From Oscillospiraceae bacterium (lineage in GTDB: Bacteria; Bacillota; Clostridia; Christensenellales; Aristaeellaceae): DNA of 6,157 nucleotides. Positions 1 through 5,950 of the stretch are shown in pieces. The number at the start of each line of letters is the position of its first letter. The stretch's first letter is position 1. The stretch is from NCBI GenBank assembly GCA_031266295.1, contig JAISBH010000292.1, forward strand, positions 1-6,157, given 5' to 3'. Made by a program: the position numbers and the translations under genes. The notes under the pieces are model-generated. The model did no database searches and was not told where the DNA came from. It saw only the letters and a list, made by a program, of their open reading frames with translations.

Positions 1-1
1 G

Positions 2-1783
2 ACGCTTGAGGACGCGTTCAAGCTTGAGATCGACTTCCTGGTGGGCATGAAGGATCTCAAGAAGATCGTCGATAACTGCTACCGCACCTACGGCGTCACC
101 CGCACCGCGCGTCTGCTGGACGATATCAAGAAGCTGGGCTTCACATATTCAACGCGCGGGGCGATCACGTTCTCGGTGTCCGACATAGTGATACCGCCTG
201 AAAAGGCGCAGATGCTCGCCGACGCCGACTCGAAAGTGAGCCGGATCGAGAAACTGTTCCGCGAGGGACTGATGAACGACGAGGCGCGCTACCGCGCGGT
301 GGTCGACGTCTGGCAGAACACCAACGCCTCGCTGAAGGCACGACTGATGGACGTGCTGGACGACCTGAACCCGATCCGCATGATGACCAACTCGGGCGCG
401 CGCGGTTCGATCAATCAGGTCAGTCAGCTGGCGGGGATGAGAGGCCTGATCGCGTCGCCTTCGGGGCGGATCATCGAGCTACCCATACGCGCCAACTTCC
501 GCGAGGGTTTGACGGTATTGGAATTCTTCATCTCCTCACACGGCTCGCGCAAGTCGCTGGCCGACACCGCGCTGCGTACTGCGGACTCGGGATACCTAAC
601 CCGTCGACTGGTCGAGGTGTCGCAGGAGATGATCGTCCGCGAGATCGATTGCTTTGAGACGCGCGGCGAGCCTGTGCGCGGCATACTGATCCAGGACATC
701 ATGAACGGTTCCGAGAAGATAGAGGGCATGGAGGAGCGTATGCTGGGCCGCACCGCCGCCGAAGACGTGGTCAATCCGAAGACGGGCGAGATAATAGTCC
801 GGCTAAACGAACGGATTAGCCACGAGCACGTAAAGGCGATCATGGAGGCGGAATTACCAAGGGTTACCATACGATCCGTGCTGACATGCCGCAACGAGCA
901 CGGCGTATGCGCGAGATGCTACGGCGCGAACCTGGCGACAGGATTCGACGTGGACGTAGGCGAGGCGGTCGGCGTAATCGCGGCGCAGTCCATAGGCGAG
1001 CCGGGCACCCAGCTGACGATGCGTACATTCCATACGGGCGGCGTAGCCAGCGACGACGATATCACGCAGGGTCTGCCGCGCGTGGAGGAACTGTTCGAGG
1101 CGCGCAAACCCAAGCGCGACGCGACGCTATCGGAGATCAGCGGCGTCGTGTCTATGGGCGAGACTAAGAAGAAGCAGGAGATCGTCGTCACCGGCGAGGA
1201 CGACGAACGCAAGACATACCCGATCAACTACGGCAGCCGCCTGAAGGTGCGCGAGGGCGACCACGTCTCGGCTGGCGACGAGCTGATTGAGGGCGCGATC
1301 AATCCTCACGATCTGCTGCGCATCCTCGGCGTAAAGGCCGTGCAGGAATACCTGCTGCGCGAGGTGCTGATGGTATACCGCCTGCAGGGCGTGGATATCA
1401 GCGACAAGCACATCGAGGTGATCGTGCGCCAGATGCTGCGCAAGGTGCGCGTGGAGGACGCCGGGGACACCAGTCTGCTGCCGGGCAGCCTGATCGACAT
1501 ATTCCGCTTCGAGCACGAGAACGAGCGCACGATACTGGACGGAGGGCGTCCGGCGGTGGCCAAGCGCGTGCTGCTGGGCATCACGAAGGCGACGCTGGCG
1601 ACGGAATCGTTCCTGTCCGCCGCGTCGTTCCAGGAAACCACGCGCGTATTGACCGAGGCCGCGATAAAGGGCAAGGTCGATCCGCTGGTCGGGCTGAAGG
1701 AGAACGTCATCATCGGCAAGCTGATACCTGCGGGCACGGGCATGAAGCGGTATAAGAACATTGAGATACGGGAGGCGTATTGA
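2..1783 (+). CDS. rpoC: RNA polymerase beta' subunit, C-terminal 593 residues (5' partial)
   Basis: This is the C-terminal half of the catalytic beta' subunit of DNA-dependent RNA polymerase. The reading frame is open from base 2, so the gene starts upstream of the window; the GTG at 41 is an internal valine. Recognisable parts in order are: the GARGS/QLAGMRG region (about 394-450); the bridge helix (about 505-620, SRKSLADTALRTADSGYL); the second zinc site, with Cys codons at 650, 887, 908 and 917; the trigger loop (959-1042, GEPGTQLTMRTFHTGG, catalytic His codon at 1031); and the C-terminal block ending in LGITKATLATESFLSAASFQETTRVLTEAAIKGK and GLKENVIIGKLIPAGTG. FHTGG runs almost directly into DDDITQGLPRVEELFEAR, so the long trigger-loop insertion of Proteobacteria is absent, as in Firmicutes. 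The tail after PAGTG is short. Oddity: the bridge-helix residue usually Gly (E. coli G782) is Ser, codon 554-556. Identification is certain. Confidence 0.98.
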   Translation, partial: TLEDAFKLEIDFLVGMKDLKKIVDNCYRTYGVTRTARLLDDIKKLGFTYSTRGAITFSVSDIVIPPEKAQMLADADSKVSRIEKLFREGLMNDEARYRAVVDVWQNTNASLKARLMDVLDDLNPIRMMTNSGARGSINQVSQLAGMRGLIASPSGRIIELPIRANFREGLTVLEFFISSHGSRKSLADTALRTADSGYLTRRLVEVSQEMIVREIDCFETRGEPVRGILIQDIMNGSEKIEGMEERMLGRTAAEDVVNPKTGEIIVRLNERISHEHVKAIMEAELPRVTIRSVLTCRNEHGVCARCYGANLATGFDVDVGEAVGVIAAQSIGEPGTQLTMRTFHTGGVASDDDITQGLPRVEELFEARKPKRDATLSEISGVVSMGETKKKQEIVVTGEDDERKTYPINYGSRLKVREGDHVSAGDELIEGAINPHDLLRILGVKAVQEYLLREVLMVYRLQGVDISDKHIEVIVRQMLRKVRVEDAGDTSLLPGSLIDIFRFEHENERTILDGGRPAVAKRVLLGITKATLATESFLSAASFQETTRVLTEAAIKGKVDPLVGLKENVIIGKLIPAGTGMKRYKNIEIREAY

Positions 1784-1807
1784 CACGCCAGCGGCACGCC
1801 AACCAGC

Positions 1808-1825
1808 AATTCCAAATTTGGAATT
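1808..1825. repeat. Perfect 18-bp AT-rich palindrome
   Basis: AATTCCAAATTTGGAATT reads the same on both strands and lies 24 nt after the rpoC stop. GC pairs flank it (1806-1807 and 1827-1828) with one unpaired T at 1826, so the RNA could form a longer hairpin, but there is no loop-closing tetraloop or U-tract. It may be a protein-binding site or part of a dispersed intergenic repeat; the sequence alone does not decide. Confidence 0.5.
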
Positions 1826-1883
1826 TGCTTGTATGCCACGAACGTGTCTAGGATGCCGAACGAGTCGCTGCGGAGGGACACTG

Positions 1884-1910
1884 TTCGATCTGCGGATCGA
1901 ATGCGTTTTA
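1884..1910 (+). terminator. Possible weak rho-independent terminator of rpoC
   Basis: A 7-bp stem TTCGATC (1884-1890) / GATCGAA (1895-1901) closes a TGCG loop and is followed a few bases later by TTTTA (1906-1910) and then AAGTTTG. It sits 100 nt after rpoC and upstream of the strong promoter at 2252. The stem is only moderately GC-rich and the T-run is short and displaced, so termination would be partial at best. Confidence 0.35.
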
Positions 1911-1918
1911 AGTTTGTA

Positions 1919-1979
1919 GCGCCCCGCCACTATGTTGTGAGATGACTATTACCTTACAGCATTCTTGCTGGCGGGGCGC
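1919..1979. repeat. 11-bp perfect GC-rich inverted repeat around a 39-nt AT-richer core
   Basis: GCGCCCCGCCA (1919-1929) is perfectly complementary to TGGCGGGGCGC (1969-1979). The 39-nt interior is much less GC-rich. It could be a large RNA hairpin after rpoC or the ends of a very small mobile-type repeat. I see no convincing target-site duplication and no T-run after it, so it does not look like a normal terminator. Confidence 0.5.
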
Positions 1980-1986
1980 AGGATGG

Positions 1987-2110
1987 GAACGTAGGAACGG
2001 GGAACGAAGAACGTCCCTGCGGGGAGCCTGGGACTCTGTCCCAGACTCTGCGAAGGGCTATCCGCCCTTTCGAAACCTGACCAGGCTTCGCCTGGACCAT
2101 CGTTTTGTAC
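1987..2110. repeat. Cluster of short GC-rich hairpins in the rpoC–L7Ae gap
   Basis: No credible gene is present here. Three clean hairpins lie in a row: CTGGGAC/GTCCCAG with a 3-nt loop (2028-2044), AAGGGC/GCCCTT with a 5-nt loop (2053-2069), and CCAGGC/GCCTGG with a TTC loop (2081-2095). A smaller TCCC/GGGA hairpin spans 2014-2025. The 15-mer GAACGTAGGAACGGG at 1987-2001 recurs exactly at 6088-6102. The dense series of short hairpins is typical of dispersed intergenic repeats in GC-rich Clostridia; none carries a T-run. Confidence 0.6.
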
Positions 2111-2118
2111 ACAAGCCA

Positions 2119-2175
2119 TCGGTTTCGGCCAACCGGTTGTGCTTTAGAGTCTATCTCGTAACGCAACCGGTTCCT
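2119..2175 (+). repeat. 57-bp dispersed repeat, left copy
   Basis: This segment matches the reverse complement of 6094-6150 at 53 of 57 positions by hand alignment, with mismatches at 2135, 2156, 2157 and 2169. Weaker similarity continues outward to about 2113. Within it, AACCGGTTGTG (2131-2141) can pair with CGCAACCGGTT (2162-2172), leaving a 20-nt loop; in the right copy two of these pairs are lost. It lies about 77 bp upstream of the str promoter. Confidence 0.85.
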
Positions 2176-2188
2176 CCTCCCACATCGC

Positions 2189-2240
2189 CCCCCTAGGGGG
2201 AGATGCCGCCGCAGCGGCAGAGGAGGCCCCCGAAGGCGCC
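2189..2240. repeat. GC-rich hairpin tail of the left repeat region
   Basis: It contains the 12-bp palindrome CCCCCTAGGGGG (2189-2200) and a 6-bp hairpin TGCCGC/GCGGCA with a CGCA loop (2204-2219). Positions 2205-2227 match the reverse complement of 5994-6016 at 20 of 23 positions, so the inverted copies on the two sides of the cluster share this block as well as the 57-bp one. No T-run follows, so it is not an obvious terminator. It ends about 10 bp before the -35 box. Confidence 0.6.
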
Positions 2241-2251
2241 AACTAAATTTC

Positions 2252-2281
2252 TTGACAAACCGCGCGCGTAAATGGTAGAAT
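2252..2281 (+). promoter_or_regulatory. Sigma-A type promoter of the L7Ae-like–rpsL–rpsG unit
   Basis: A perfect -35 box TTGACA (2252-2257) is followed after an 18-bp spacer by TAGAAT (2276-2281), five of six matches to TATAAT. Transcription would start near 2287-2290, giving a leader of about 32 nt before the ATG at 2321. The promoter starts just beyond the repeat region and is the strongest match in the window, as expected for a ribosomal protein unit. Confidence 0.85.
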
Positions 2282-2320
2282 ACTAGGGTTTGCAACAAGG
2301 TTTTGCAGGGAGCGTTAACG

Positions 2321-2569
2321 ATGATGGAACGGCTGGCCCGCGCGTCGTCAAAGGTGGCGGGGGCAAAGCAGGTGCTGCGCGCGCTGCGCGAGGGGAAGTT
2401 GGCCTCGGCGTACATCGCCAGGGACGCGGATCCTTTTGTGACGCGGCCTGTCGCCTACGCCTGCGAGAAGGCCGGAATACCCGTTGTCGAGGTTGACGAT
2501 ATGAACGAGCTGGGGCGCGCGTGCGGGCTGACCGTGCACGCCGCCTCGGCAGGTATTTTAAAGGGTTAG
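2321..2569 (+). CDS. L7Ae-family kink-turn RNA-binding protein (YbxF/RplGB type)
   Basis: The 82-residue product belongs to the small bacterial L7Ae/L30e/Gadd45 family, whose Bacillus subtilis member YbxF has 82 residues, sits at the same place between rpoC and rpsL, and binds kink-turn RNA. Family features visible are the N-terminal GAKQVLRALREGK (about residues 14-26), ARDADP (about 33-38) and ELGRACGL (about 63-70), matching the GTKQ, AKDADP and KLGKACGI blocks I recall from YbxF. The start is ATG 2321, 8 nt after AGGGAG (2307-2312); a second ATG follows at once at 2324, and the upstream TTG at 2303 lies before that binding site. It is the first gene after the promoter at 2252, and rpsL follows after 45 nt. 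The precise role is not established from sequence; a ribosome-associated or RNA-structure-binding function is inferred. Confidence 0.93.
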   Translation: MMERLARASSKVAGAKQVLRALREGKLASAYIARDADPFVTRPVAYACEKAGIPVVEVDDMNELGRACGLTVHAASAGILKG

Positions 2570-2602
2570 TTCAGAAGGTTAATTCAAGAGGTTAGTTAAG
2601 GG
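2564..2602 (+). repeat. Three tandem 13-bp repeats spanning the L7Ae-like stop codon
   Basis: GGTTAGTTCAGAA (2564-2576), GGTTAATTCAAGA (2577-2589) and GGTTAGTTAAGGG (2590-2602) follow each other directly. The first includes the gene's TAG stop (2567-2569). The third runs into the rpsL ribosome binding site AGGGGGAG (2599-2606). Because 13 is not a multiple of 3, the TAG/TAA in each copy falls in a different frame. Confidence 0.8.
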
Positions 2603-2614
2603 GGAGACGCCAAC

Positions 2615-2989
2615 ATGCCTACGATCAACCAATTGATTCGTAAGGGCCGGGAAACTGTAGCGAACAAGTCGACCGCGCCGATACTGCAGAAGTGCCCTCA
2701 GAAGCGCGGGGTCTGTCTGTCGGTCAAGACCACGACGCCGAAGAAACCGAATTCCGCGTTGCGCAAGATCGCGCGCGTGCGCCTGACGAATCAGATCGAA
2801 GGCACGTGCTATATCCCGGGCATCGGTCACAACCTTCAGGAGCACTCGGTGGTGCTGATACGCGGCGGCCGCGTGCGCGACCTGCCTGGCGTTCGGTATC
2901 ACATCATCCGCGGCACGCTGGACGCGGCGGGCGTTGCCAAGCGCAACCAGGCTCGCTCCCTCTATGGCGCGAAGAGGCCCAAGAAGTGA
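2615..2989 (+). CDS. rpsL: 30S ribosomal protein S12
   Basis: S12 lines the decoding centre of the 30S subunit and affects translational accuracy; it is the classical streptomycin-resistance locus. The product has 124 residues, the same length as E. coli S12, without the N-terminal insertion found in B. subtilis. Conserved blocks are PTINQLIRKGR (2-12), CPQKRGVC (27-34), TTTPKKPNSALRK (39-51), GHNLQEHSVVLIRGGRV (71-87) and DLPGVRYH (89-96), ending in KYG-type YGAKRPKK. Lys43, the main streptomycin-sensitivity residue, is present. Residue 88 is Arg (CGC, 2876-2878) instead of the usual Lys. Asp89, the beta-methylthiolation site in some bacteria, is kept. The ATG lies 8 nt after AGGGGGAG (2599-2606). 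rpsG follows after 33 nt, so the two are clearly cotranscribed. Confidence 0.99.
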   Translation: MPTINQLIRKGRETVANKSTAPILQKCPQKRGVCLSVKTTTPKKPNSALRKIARVRLTNQIEGTCYIPGIGHNLQEHSVVLIRGGRVRDLPGVRYHIIRGTLDAAGVAKRNQARSLYGAKRPKK

Positions 2990-3022
2990 CAAGATGTAAG
3001 AAGGATTCGAGGAGGTAGACCT

Positions 3023-3493
3023 ATGCCGCGTCGCGGATTCATCCCCAAACGGGAAGTGCTGAACGATCCCCTGTATGAGACGACGGTTGTTACCAAGCTG
3101 ATCAACCAGATCATGCTGGATGGAAAGCGCGGCGTGGCGCAGAGGGTGTGCTACGAAGCGTTCGATATGATTAAGGAAAAGACGCAAAAGGAACCGATCG
3201 ACGTATTCACGACGGCGCTGAACAACATCCTGCCAACGCTGGAGGTTAAGGCCCGCCGCGTCGGAGGCGCTACGTACCAGGTTCCGATGGAGATCCGTCC
3301 CGAACGCCGTCAGACGCTGGCATTGCGATGGTTGGTGGACTTCTCCAAAAAGCGCGGCGAACGCACGATGGCCGAGCGTCTAGCGGGCGAACTGCTTGAC
3401 GCCTCCAACAACGCCGGTAACGCAGTCAAGCGCAAGGAAGAGATGCACCGCATGGCGGAAGCGAATAAGGCGTTCGCGCATTATCGCTGGTAG
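3023..3493 (+). CDS. rpsG: 30S ribosomal protein S7
   Basis: S7 is a primary 16S rRNA-binding protein that starts assembly of the 30S head and touches mRNA and tRNA at the E site. The product has 156 residues, the usual length for Gram-positive S7. It shows the family's N-terminus PRRG with KREVLNDPLY (residues 9-18), KLINQIMLDGKRGVA, the RRVGGATYQVPMEIRPERRQTLALRWLV core, and NNAGNAVKRKEEMHRMAEANKAFAHYRW at the C-terminus. The ATG lies 6 nt after a near-perfect AGGAGGT site (3010-3016). It is the last gene before the strong terminator at 3634. In E. coli S7 represses its own operon by binding the rpsL–rpsG junction; the junction here is only 33 nt and shows no obvious matching structure. Confidence 0.99.
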   Translation: MPRRGFIPKREVLNDPLYETTVVTKLINQIMLDGKRGVAQRVCYEAFDMIKEKTQKEPIDVFTTALNNILPTLEVKARRVGGATYQVPMEIRPERRQTLALRWLVDFSKKRGERTMAERLAGELLDASNNAGNAVKRKEEMHRMAEANKAFAHYRW

Positions 3494-3505
3494 GGCTTGA
3501 TTAAG

Positions 3506-3532
3506 TCCGCCGCGAGCGTGGAACGCGGCGGA
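3506..3532 (+). other. GC-rich hairpin just after rpsG
   Basis: TCCGCCGCG (3506-3514) pairs perfectly with CGCGGCGGA (3524-3532) around a 9-nt loop, and the stem extends by two weaker pairs. It begins 13 nt after the rpsG stop. No T-run follows, so it is better explained as a 3'-end-stabilising stem or processing site than as an intrinsic terminator. That role is inferred. Confidence 0.5.
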
Positions 3533-3633
3533 TTAGAGCGCGGCAAGAGCGCGTTAAGGACACGATTGAGAGCGACGCGTTCGGGTTGCGCAAGGTGTGA
3601 GCGCGCCGCTTGCTCCAAGGAAACAGTTGACTT

Positions 3634-3676
3634 GGCGCAAATCCGCACGAAAGTTGTCGGATTTGCGCCGTTATTT
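3634..3676 (+). terminator. Strong rho-independent terminator after rpsG
   Basis: GGCGCAAATCCG (3634-3645) and CGGATTTGCGCC (3658-3669) form a perfect 12-bp stem with a 12-nt loop, followed directly by GTTATTT (3670-3676). This is the longest perfect stem in the window. It lies 140 nt after rpsG and 182 nt before fusA, so it would separate fusA from the upstream ribosomal protein genes, fully or in part. The short T-tract leaves room for readthrough or regulated attenuation. Confidence 0.75.
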
Positions 3677-3750
3677 GCGTCAGGAGTTAGATACAACTTG
3701 AAGGCTGGATTATTTGTCACCGAGACGCACGCGTATAACTCACGTGCATA

Positions 3751-3779
3751 TTGTGGGAAAGATTGGTTAATGCTAAATC
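3751..3779 (+). promoter_or_regulatory. Candidate fusA promoter
   Basis: TTGTGG (3751-3756), a 17-bp spacer and TAAATC (3774-3779) preceded by TGC (an extended -10 TGN) lie between the terminator and fusA. Both boxes match consensus only half. An alternative, TTGTCA (3714-3719) with TATAAC (3734-3739), has better boxes but only a 14-bp spacer. Some promoter is expected here because of the terminator upstream. The rest of the 365-nt gap (3494-3858) shows no credible gene. Confidence 0.3.
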
Positions 3780-3858
3780 ATTGGATGAATGCGGGTTTGA
3801 ATGCGGTCTTATATAGGGTCGCGACGCCGCAATGTCGTAAGGAAGGAGGCTGATCGGT

Positions 3859-5931
3859 ATGCCCAGGAGCCATCCGCTTGAAATGGTTAGGAATATTGGT
3901 ATCATGGCGCACATTGACGCCGGAAAAACCACAACGTCGGAGCGTATCCTGTTCTATACCGGACGCGTTCACCGCGTCGGCGAGGTTCATGAAGGCAACG
4001 CCACAATGGACTGGATGGAACAGGAGCAGGAGCGTGGGATCACGATCACGTCCGCCGCGACAACCTGCGAGTGGAAGAAGCACCGCATCAACCTGATCGA
4101 CACGCCGGGCCATGTGGACTTCACGGTCGAGGTTGAGCGCTCGCTGCGTGTACTGGACGGCGCGGTCGCCGTATTCTGTGCGAAGGGCGGCGTCGAGCCG
4201 CAGAGCGAGACGGTATGGAGGCAGGCGAACAAGTATCATGTACCGCGCCTCGCGTACATAAACAAGATGGATATAACCGGCGCGGACTTCGATCGCGCCG
4301 TCCGAATGATGGAAGAGCGGCTTGAGGCTAAGGCGATACCGCTGCAGCTGCCCATCGGCGCGGAGAACAACTTCGAGGGTATGATCGACCTGGTGCGCAT
4401 GAAGGCAATCAAGTATTACAGCGACGACGGCAGCGACCAGCGCGAGGAAGAGATTCCGGACGCGCTGAAGGACGAGGCGGAAGAAGCGCGCAACAAGCTG
4501 ATCGAGGCGGCCAGCGACTTCGACGAAGAGATGATGATCGCGTACCTGGACGGGGAGGAGATCAGCGCGGAACAGTTGACGGCCGCCGTACGCAAGGCGA
4601 CGATCGCTGTCGCGATGACGCCCGTGCTGTGCGGCACATCATACCGCAACAAGGGTGTGCAGCCGTTGCTTGACGCGATCGTAGACTATCTGCCCTCACC
4701 GCTGGATATTCCTCCGATCGAGGGGACTCGTCCCAAGACGGGCGAGGCGATTGTGCGCCATGCCAGCGACGACGAGCCGTTCAGCGCGCTGGCGTTCAAG
4801 ATAATGGCCGATCCATTCGTGGGCAAGCTGGCGTTCTTCCGTGTATACAGCGGCAAGCTGGAGGCCGGCGCGTATACGTACAACTCGACGAAGGAAAAGC
4901 GCGAGCGCATTGGCCGCATACTGCGAATGCACGCGAATCACCGCGAGGAGGTCGACACCGTTTACGCGGGCGAGATCTGCGCGGCGGTAGGGTTGAAGGA
5001 TACGACGACCGGCGACACGCTGAGCGTGGAGAACAAGCCGATCGTACTGGAGTCGATGGAGTTCCCCGATCCGGTCATCAGGGTTGCGATAGAGCCGAAA
5101 ACGAAGGCCGGGCAGGATAAGATGACGCTGGCGCTGTTGAGGCTGCAGGAAGAGGATCCGACGTTCAAGACGTACACGGACGCGGAGACGGGCCAGACGC
5201 TGATAGCGGGCATGGGCGAGCTGCACCTGGAAATCATAGTAGATAGGCTGCTGCGCGAGTTCAAAGTGGAGGCGACGGTAGGGCGGCCGCAGGTTGCGTA
5301 CCGTGAGACGATACGAAGGGCCGCGAAGGGCGAGGGACGGTTTGTGCGTCAGACGGGCGGGCATGGTCAATACGGGCATTGCTGGGTTGAGATCGCGCCG
5401 CGCCAGCCGGGCGAAGGGTATCAGTTTAACAATAAGATAGTGGGCGGCGTGATACCGAGGGAATACGTACCCCCGATAGACGCGGGCATACGCGAGGCGA
5501 GTCAAAGCGGTATGCTAGGCGGATACGAGGTGGTAGATTTCTCCGCGACGGTGTATGATGGATCGTATCACGACGTCGACTCAAGCGAGCTGGCGTTTAA
5601 GATAGCGGGGTCGATGGCGTTCAAGGAAGCGCTGCGTCATGCCGAATCGGTGCTGCTGGAGCCGGTAATGAAGGTTGAGATAGTGGTGCCGGAGGAGTAC
5701 ATGGGCGACGTGATAGGCGACGCGAATGCTCGGCGCGGCAGGATTGAGCGGCTTGAGGCGCGGCAGAACACGCAGATCATCGACGCAATGGTGCCTCTGA
5801 GCGAGATGTTCGGCTACGCTACCGACCTGCGCTCGCGCACACAAGGCCGCGGCACGTTTACGATGCAGTTCGCGCGCTATGAAGAGGTGCCCAAGAACGT
5901 AGCGGCAAAGATCATAGGCGCGTCGGCATAG
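3859..5931 (+). CDS. fusA: Translation elongation factor G
   Basis: EF-G is the GTPase that drives tRNA–mRNA translocation and, with RRF, ribosome recycling. The 690-residue product is the normal length for Gram-positive EF-G (about 692). G-domain motifs are AHIDAGKT (17-24), ERGITIT of switch I (58-64), DTPGH (81-85), NKMD (135-138) and CGTS (258-261). Domain II runs about 290-400, domain III about 404-480, domain IV about 483-605 and domain V about 606-690. The domain IV tip is intact: GGHGQYGH (500-507) and GSYHDVDSSELAFK (568-581), with His571 matching the decoding-site His583 of E. coli. The ATG lies 9 nt after AAGGAGG (3843-3849). A terminator follows at 5951; tuf, often next, is not seen. 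Isoleucine codon use shifts from ATC/ATT to ATA along the gene. The sequence looks like the housekeeping EF-G, not a tetracycline-protection paralogue, given its str context and standard motifs. Confidence 0.98.
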   Translation: MPRSHPLEMVRNIGIMAHIDAGKTTTSERILFYTGRVHRVGEVHEGNATMDWMEQEQERGITITSAATTCEWKKHRINLIDTPGHVDFTVEVERSLRVLDGAVAVFCAKGGVEPQSETVWRQANKYHVPRLAYINKMDITGADFDRAVRMMEERLEAKAIPLQLPIGAENNFEGMIDLVRMKAIKYYSDDGSDQREEEIPDALKDEAEEARNKLIEAASDFDEEMMIAYLDGEEISAEQLTAAVRKATIAVAMTPVLCGTSYRNKGVQPLLDAIVDYLPSPLDIPPIEGTRPKTGEAIVRHASDDEPFSALAFKIMADPFVGKLAFFRVYSGKLEAGAYTYNSTKEKRERIGRILRMHANHREEVDTVYAGEICAAVGLKDTTTGDTLSVENKPIVLESMEFPDPVIRVAIEPKTKAGQDKMTLALLRLQEEDPTFKTYTDAETGQTLIAGMGELHLEIIVDRLLREFKVEATVGRPQVAYRETIRRAAKGEGRFVRQTGGHGQYGHCWVEIAPRQPGEGYQFNNKIVGGVIPREYVPPIDAGIREASQSGMLGGYEVVDFSATVYDGSYHDVDSSELAFKIAGSMAFKEALRHAESVLLEPVMKVEIVVPEEYMGDVIGDANARRGRIERLEARQNTQIIDAMVPLSEMFGYATDLRSRTQGRGTFTMQFARYEEVPKNVAAKIIGASA

Positions 5932-5950
5932 ACATTCAGACAAGGATTGG

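Noticed and set aside
1306..1881. 191-codon - strand frame entering the rpoC gap
   Set aside because: Most of it is antisense to rpoC; the part in the gap crosses the 18-bp palindrome and shows no family resemblance that I can defend.
1127..1930. 267-codon open frame on the - strand opposite rpoC
   Set aside because: It lies antisense to well-conserved RpoC sequence, its translation resembles no family I know, and such frames are common in GC-rich coding DNA.
1942..2196. 84-codon + strand open frame in the rpoC–L7Ae gap
   Set aside because: It is built from the hairpin cluster and the 57-bp repeat; a similar peptide (CFRVY-VTQPVP) appears in the - strand frame at 5581-6132 only because the repeat is shared there.
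2189..2219. Terminator just upstream of the str promoter
   Set aside because: The palindrome and hairpin are GC-rich but no T-run follows either one; the bases after them are purine-rich or GC-rich.
2282..2320. Ribosomal protein leader or riboswitch before the L7Ae-like gene
   Set aside because: The leader from the predicted start is only about 32 nt, too short for a known leader motif, and I see no kink-turn in it.
2564..2602. CRISPR-like array
   Set aside because: The 13-bp units abut without spacers and number only three; they are a simple tandem repeat.
3497..3853. 118-codon + strand open frame between rpsG and fusA
   Set aside because: It reads through both the GC-rich hairpin and the 12-bp terminator stem, has no ribosome binding site of note, and shows no recognisable protein features.
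4696..5505. 269-codon open frame on the - strand opposite fusA
   Set aside because: It mirrors EF-G coding sequence, is very rich in Arg and Leu as expected of a GC-rich shadow frame, and lacks a credible start context.
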